From Galaxea fascicularis (lineage: Eukaryota > Cnidaria > Anthozoa > Scleractinia > Euphylliidae), in NCBI GenBank assembly GCA_948470475.1, contig OX419342.1, positions 23,995,077 to 24,059,076 on the forward strand: a stretch of 64,000 bases of DNA, given 5' to 3'. Position numbers and translations under genes: made by a program. Shown one piece after another: positions 60,193-64,000 of the stretch. Position 1 is the first letter of the stretch; each line of letters starts with the position of its first letter. The notes beneath the pieces were generated by a model. That model was not told where the DNA came from and searched no databases. It saw only the letters and a program-made list of their open reading frames with translations.

Positions 60193-62925
60193 ATGGCGCT
60201 GATTATCTATTTGATGGCATTTGCGATTTGTGGCTTTCGAGAAGTTGAATTAATATCTTTGGGTAAGTTGCTTTTTAGTTTTCGTTTATCTTTTATTTTA
60301 GTTTCATAGTAGTTTACTGTTAGAATTATTTGTTTCGTATCAAATAAGGTCAATATATACAAAACATATATCTACGCCATTAACGGTAATTTGTGTGCAT
60401 TTTTTTAGGGGGTCAAAAAAAGAAGTGAGCAGGACTGTTATTCATAACAACAAATTTATAATTTTGAATTGGCTACTTCGTGCACTTCGCCCGTTCCGTA
60501 GCATTGACCTTCAGAAGATTGATCTAATTTTCATGAATATATAGTGGGCCGAGGTGACAGCTTCAAAATTTATATTGAAAGGGTTTTGTCAGTGTGCTTT
60601 CACTTCTATTAAAACCGCACGGAAAAAAATACCTGATGCTCTTTCTTAAGCAAATGAAAGCTACTGATCAATCATTTGCGCTATTCACAAGGTTGAATGT
60701 AAATATTATAGTTCGCGAATTAAATATTATGACAGAGGTTAGTTTTTACCTGCTGTTTAAATGAAATCTAATAACCCTTTGTTGTCATGGAACTCGAAGT
60801 TGTCCTAACATGATACAAAAAGTGACTTAAGTTTTTGATTACTTTGATACGATATCAACCTCATTCCTTGAAAGCTACAGTATAGCGTATCGTTTGTATT
60901 CGGTGTTGCTTATTGTGTGGAATAAATAATATAAATTAGTATGTGAACAAGAAGAATAAAAGTTTCTTTCGACGTGAGTTAAAATGAACGAAGAAAGCCG
61001 ATGCTAATTCGAAAGGTATTTCTCTCGTCGAGCCTCTTTGATTATTCGCCCGCGACATAAAGATCAATTTTTTGCATGGCAGATGATTAACGAAGGTCGA
61101 AAAGCAAACGCCACACTTCGTAGGAATGACACGGTGATACGACTTGTTCTTCTTACTCCGTTTGTTTTCCTCGTTAACTCATATTCCTTTTTTGTTGGAC
61201 TTGGAACTTGACTTTCTTTGGTAGTATACCTCGTTCTTAGTTTTTAGCTCATTCCAAGCCATGGTTCGCTGTAAACTAAATTTGCATCAGTTGGCACCCG
61301 GTTGGTGCCGCGTGCATTGCCTGATGACTTAATTGATATCTATTCTTTAAAGGAATCTTCTCTTTGGATGCCAAGCATGAAAACAAATTACAATTTTAAA
61401 AAAAATGGGCCACTTCTTCAACTTTTCAATGTTGCTTCACCCGGCAAAAACCGCGAAGAACGAACACCTGGTGTGAATTCCCTTTTAAATTGTCAAAATT
61501 GAAATTAACAAAAGGAGAGTCACTTAGTTCAAATTTTAGCAGTGGTTTTAATATGAAACTTAAGTTCCTCGCGATTTGACCCTAAGGCGAAGGCGAATAG
61601 CATCCTGTCGTCAACATGGTTGCTCAAAACCACTTTCGTCAGTATGTTTTAGTTTAAGTATTAAATTCTGTTACGGGACATTTTCCACTACAACGAGATT
61701 TAAGAGAAGTTACAAATTATATATTTCTGAGAAAGCGGGTAATTTAGGTGTTTTCCACCTGTCTTTAGAATAACTCCTTGGAATGTAAAACGAGCATTGG
61801 ATCGTGAAGGTGTGAAAAGTGCGAATTTCCTCTATTTCCCAAGCTTACGTAACTGCATGAGTTGTGCAAATATTATTGGTTGCAACTCGTATATGACAAT
61901 TAGCCTGTCAGGAAGAGCTTTAAGTTCTGCCTGTAACGAAATCAGTAAAGATTTCCAATAAAGGTGGGCCGTGTTCCCGAACGAAGGTCAAGTTGACCAT
62001 TTGTAATTATAATTCCTTTCCTTTTGAAGATGAGCTGCCAGTTTCTAAACGCGAATTATAATTAAACTTCTCTGCCGTGTTTTTGTAGTAATTCTATCCC
62101 ACTACAGTTTTAACAAATTTCGGCTAAATTATGTTGGCCCACGGAATTGAGGCTCCGGCGGAACTTGATTTGACTCCGTGTAGTTTTAGATACTGCCTCG
62201 GGCTCTTGAGTGAGGGTCCCCTATACTTTTTTTTCGTGAAACGTGATTGGGACTATTTTTTTCTCGTGAACCGTGATTTAGGTTTATTTGTTCATTCGGG
62301 ATTCGTGATTGCTGATATTTGCTTTATTGTGAACGTGAACGAATTTTGGGAATTATCCGTGACGCGTGAACAGTCTCAATATTTTTACGTGAATGCATTT
62401 CCAAAGTGGTATAGGGGACCCTTTTGAGTGAGTGATGATGTTAAGCCAGGTGTACGAAATGAACCGTATGCATCCAAAAACTGTGGATTATGAGGTTTTG
62501 TGCCAAAACAACAGATATAGAACATGAGTTCGAGTACTGTCACTCGTTCTTGTTGACCGATATGAGCCATTACTTTTGGGCTCCCTTCTATTTACACTCC
62601 CTTTTTACAGTGACCCTTAAATAAGGTACACAGCTCGTTAAAGAAAGTGAAAGTAGGTTCTTTAACTTTTCTTCAAAACTTCGGGGTTACATATTAAGAG
62701 AAGTACGAATCTTGTTTCTGTTGTTTTGCTGTCTTGATTTGCTTTCTGTCAGCTTTGTCCTGTGATGGGAGTAAGGCATTTTTACGTTCCTTAATTGTGT
62801 CGTCTCTGTCCTCAGAGAATCGATTTGCTGTCAGTTTAATTGTTCGCCACGAAAACTTTACTTTGGATTATGCGAACACATCAAGTCCTGCCCACAGAAG
62901 CTTGAGAACAAGAGTTACAAACCAA
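60193..62925 (+). CDS. 5' end of a third gene: signal peptide and SEA exon
   Basis: Exon 1 (60193-60262) starts MALIIYLMAFAICGF, a secretion signal, and ends TTGG|GTAAG in phase 1. Exon 2 (62753-62925), after CTGTCAG, reads ALSCDGSKAFLRSLIVSSLS and continues ENRFAVSLIVRHENFTLDYA, then NTSSPAHRSLRTRV. It ends CAA|GTAAGT in phase 0. The strand, SSPxxRxL helix and VTNQ end match the first SEA exon of copy B in pattern and in phases (1 to 0). The product should be a secreted or membrane surface protein. Later exons are beyond or unrecognised in the window, so the gene is partial. It may be another polycystin-like receptor, but SEA domains occur in many surface proteins. Confidence 0.6.
60263..62205. 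other. Probable intron, no other gene seen
   Basis: AT-rich. No exon with agreeing phase was recognised between the signal exon and the SEA exon. Confidence 0.4.
62213..62422. mobile_element. MITE with TIRs and CGTGAA repeats
   Basis: AGGGTCCCCTATAC and GTATAGGGGACCCT are perfect inverted ends, flanked by TTGAGTG on both sides (a likely 7-8-base target duplication). The interior repeats CGTGAA/CGTGAT motifs. Confidence 0.7.
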
Positions 62926-63151
62926 GTAAGTGGATGAAGATTTACTTGAAGATGGGGATAAATTTGAAGTCAGAGACATTCAATAGTAAGACAATTTTTT
63001 TTTCAGCTTGCAGTGCAATATTGTTGCGACAAACGGGTGCAGAAGATCTAGCTGCAACACGTGGTGTAAGACCCTTACTCTGAATCTTGTTTCCTTACGA
63101 AAAACTATGTTGCAACCGATGCGGGGAATCATTGCAGCGCGTAACACATCA

Positions 63152-63440
63152 TCCGGTTGGTTCATTCGGTAGACCACCGGACTAACGTACGGGAGGTCGT
63201 GGGTTCAAACCCCGGTCGGACCAACAGTCGGGGTCTTCATTCAATAAAATGAACAGACAGTGCTGCCTTTTGTAACGTCCTCCCGGATAAGGACGATAAA
63301 CCGTAGGTCTGGTCTCACAACACTTGTTCTTACTAATTTGTGGGACGTTAAAGAACCCAAACAACGCTCGAAAAAAGTAGGGGACGTGGGTGTCCCAGGT
63401 GTGGCGGTCTATCACGGTTTGGTGGGTGGGTGAGCCAGAA
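63152..63440 (+). mobile_element. tRNA-derived SINE, second copy
   Basis: CCGGTTGGTTCATTCGGTAG and GGGTTCAAACCCCGG form the tRNA-like head. The body shares GGACCAACA.TC.GGGTCTT and GTGGGACGTTAAAGAAC with 59411-59760. The tail is not clear. Confidence 0.65.
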
Positions 63441-64000
63441 AATCAAACATGAACTGATGGCGGCTACTGGTGGTGCCTTACATGCTGACGTCCGATCTCA
63501 CCCTACTGAAGATGTGTAAACCGCCACGTGTCTATGTGATAGATACGTTAATTTAAATTACGACCATCAAACTTGTTTCACTATTGCTTTGCAAGTTACA
63601 AAATGGACAGTGCATCTGCGCCGAGAAATTATCTTTGTTTGTGTGTGTGTCTGTTTTTTTTTTTTTTTTTTTGCATAAAGAAGCACTAATAATGGTAATT
63701 TCATTTGTTTTTTCTTCATACCTTCTCAAAAACCTCATTTTTCCCTCGCATGCTCCGCACGGATGGATGAGCGAACCTTGTTTTAATTAGGAGATACTGG
63801 TTGACATTAAGTAACGGTACACAGTGAAAAAGCAGGATGCCATGACTGGAACATGAGTTTAAAAAAAAAGTGCCCTCGGAGATATATTTAAAGCAATTGG
63901 AAATGCAAAAATTAGTGTGGGCCTTTTTAAGTGGTTATCAATTATTTCCGATGTTTATGTCATGTGAGCATTAGTTGTTATGTCAGTGACAAAGCATTTT
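63441..64000. other. Window end, no gene seen
   Basis: Contains a GT microsatellite running into a poly(T) tract (about 63640-63672). No exon was recognised. Confidence 0.4.

Noticed and set aside
63006..63060. Second SEA exon of the third gene
   Set aside because: It follows a good acceptor but reaches a stop after 14 codons and does not resemble the second SEA exon of copy B.

Overview
The window is animal nuclear DNA, AT-rich, with intron-split genes, phase-1 extracellular modules, tRNA-derived SINEs and many short inverted-repeat elements. The protein architectures (REJ/GAIN/PLAT polycystins with discoidin, EGF and SEA modules) and the repeat style point to an anthozoan cnidarian, most likely a stony coral. 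That is inference, since no database could be searched.

The core is a pair of duplicated polycystin-1-like genes on the + strand. Copy B (about 22264-47734) can be traced over 21 exons whose splice phases all agree and whose summed length (8172 bases) is divisible by three, giving a predicted protein of about 2723 residues. Its order is signal peptide, F5/8 type C (discoidin), six EGF modules, SEA, REJ, GAIN/GPS, TM1, PLAT, TM2-6, polycystin (TOP) loop, then a TM7-11 cation channel with a cytosolic tail. Copy A (1 to about 5044) is the 3' end of a very close paralogue whose 5' part lies before the window. It has an in-frame stop, a 4-base frameshift, a deletion in the pore, a changed pore-lining helix and a lost poly(A) signal, and it carries a transposon in one intron that copy B lacks. 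Homology between the copies continues to about 6190 (A) and 48657 (B).

Between the copies lie a minus-strand F-box gene resembling the N-terminal half of FBXO22 (8654-9310), a small two-exon gene of unknown function (10328-10922), and roughly 11 kb holding mostly MITE-like elements. Downstream of copy B are a minus-strand, apparently decayed multi-exon gene (54536-56620) and the 5' end of a third + strand gene (60193-62925+). That third gene encodes a signal peptide followed by a SEA exon with the same phase pattern as the SEA exon of copy B, so it may be another receptor of the same kind.

Together the window looks like part of a locus of cell-surface receptor channels built from shuffled extracellular modules and a polycystin channel core. 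The REJ + GPS + PLAT + polycystin combination is that of sea-urchin REJ proteins and vertebrate PKDREJ/PKD1L proteins, some of which act on sperm. A role in gamete recognition, chemosensing or ciliary sensing is possible but is not shown by the sequence.
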